From Acrasis kona (lineage: Eukaryota; Heterolobosea; Eutetramitea; Acrasida; Acrasidae), in contig JAOPGA020000585.1 of NCBI GenBank assembly GCA_026419775.2, forward strand, positions 1-64,000: 64,000 nt of DNA, in the 5' to 3' direction. A program made the position numbers and the translations under genes. Shown here piece by piece: positions 63,786 to 64,000 of the stretch (positions within the stretch are counted from its first letter, which is position 1; each line of letters starts with the position of its first letter). The notes under the pieces are model-generated. The model had not been told where the DNA came from. It saw only the letters and a program-made list of their open reading frames with translations, and searched no databases.

Positions 63786-64000
63786 TGTTTTGATGGATAT
63801 TTTGTTGTAAAAGTTTGAATTAAAACAAACAAAAATAGTTGTCCGGACAACCATCATAGAAGGATCAAAGACACATCCAATTTCGATCTTTTAGAACTTG
63901 AATATTCATTGATGGTTTATCTAAAATGGATGTGTTTTATAACTTAAATAAACGAACATTTCATCTAGCAGACTCATTTGTTTATTATGTCTTATATACA

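Noticed and set aside
1-64000. CRISPR arrays, insertion sequences, bacterial operons, prophage
   Set aside because: No direct-repeat arrays, transposase or polycistronic organisation was seen; the DNA is intron-bearing nuclear eukaryotic sequence.

Overview
The window is nuclear DNA from a compact, unicellular, flagellated eukaryote. The genes are monocistronic, sit on both strands with little spacing, and many are split by very small GT-AG introns. I placed about 40 introns, nearly all 35-56 nt and mostly 36-45 nt. Content includes proteasome adaptor ECM29, decapping enzyme DCP2, RIC8, copine, CNNM transporter, queuosine salvage, NAC-beta, PrimPol, SOF1, dynactin p27, axonemal SPAG6 and nuclear tRNAs. 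The mix of G-protein/cyclase signalling, RhoGAP-RCC1-FYVE, haloperoxidase and axonemal genes suggests a free-living amoeboflagellate. A heterolobosean (Naegleria/Acrasis-like) is my best guess, but it is inference and needs a database comparison.

Layout. 0-9.7 kb: App1-type phosphatidate phosphatase, an unknown charged protein, ECM29, and a secreted protein. 10-18 kb: methyltransferase, auxin-efflux-carrier-family transporter, two-RRM SR-like protein, a small coiled protein, a gene-poor stretch with tRNA-Gly and tRNA-Thr, then RIC8. 18-27 kb: degenerate membrane cyclase, DCP2 with a microsatellite-rich 3' flank, SPAG6, and an F-box/VASt membrane protein. 27-37 kb: SDF2-like MIR protein, QNG1, coiled-coil protein, acidic RRM-like protein, ACOT9-like thioesterase, NAC-beta, DnaQ-like exonuclease, HGSNAT-like acetyltransferase. 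37-49 kb: P-loop ATPase, PrimPol, SOF1/DCAF13, cysteine dioxygenase, a nuclear-type acidic protein, CNNM, branched-chain E2, IQ protein. 49-64 kb: kinesin-SAM, small secreted proteins, family-2 peroxidase, Rab-like GTPase, dynactin p27, RhoGAP-PH-RCC1-FYVE, GIDE-domain protein, small ORFs, copine.

There is no operon logic and no obvious biosynthetic cluster. Recurring themes are proteostasis and RNA turnover (ECM29, NAC-beta, SDF2, DCP2, F-box), G-protein and membrane signalling (RIC8, cyclase, RhoGAP, copine, Rab-like) and cilium/cytoskeleton (SPAG6, kinesin, dynactin, coiled-coil).

Two genes (cyclase and branched-chain E2) have frame breaks that I could not explain convincingly with a small intron, and ECM29 has a possible third. 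There is one ambiguous base at 28942. These may be consensus errors, so they are reported as breaks and not repaired. The most interesting biology is the F-box/VASt fusion, the degenerate cyclase, an over-long tRNA-Gly, and a mirror-image pair of small secreted proteins around a palindrome.
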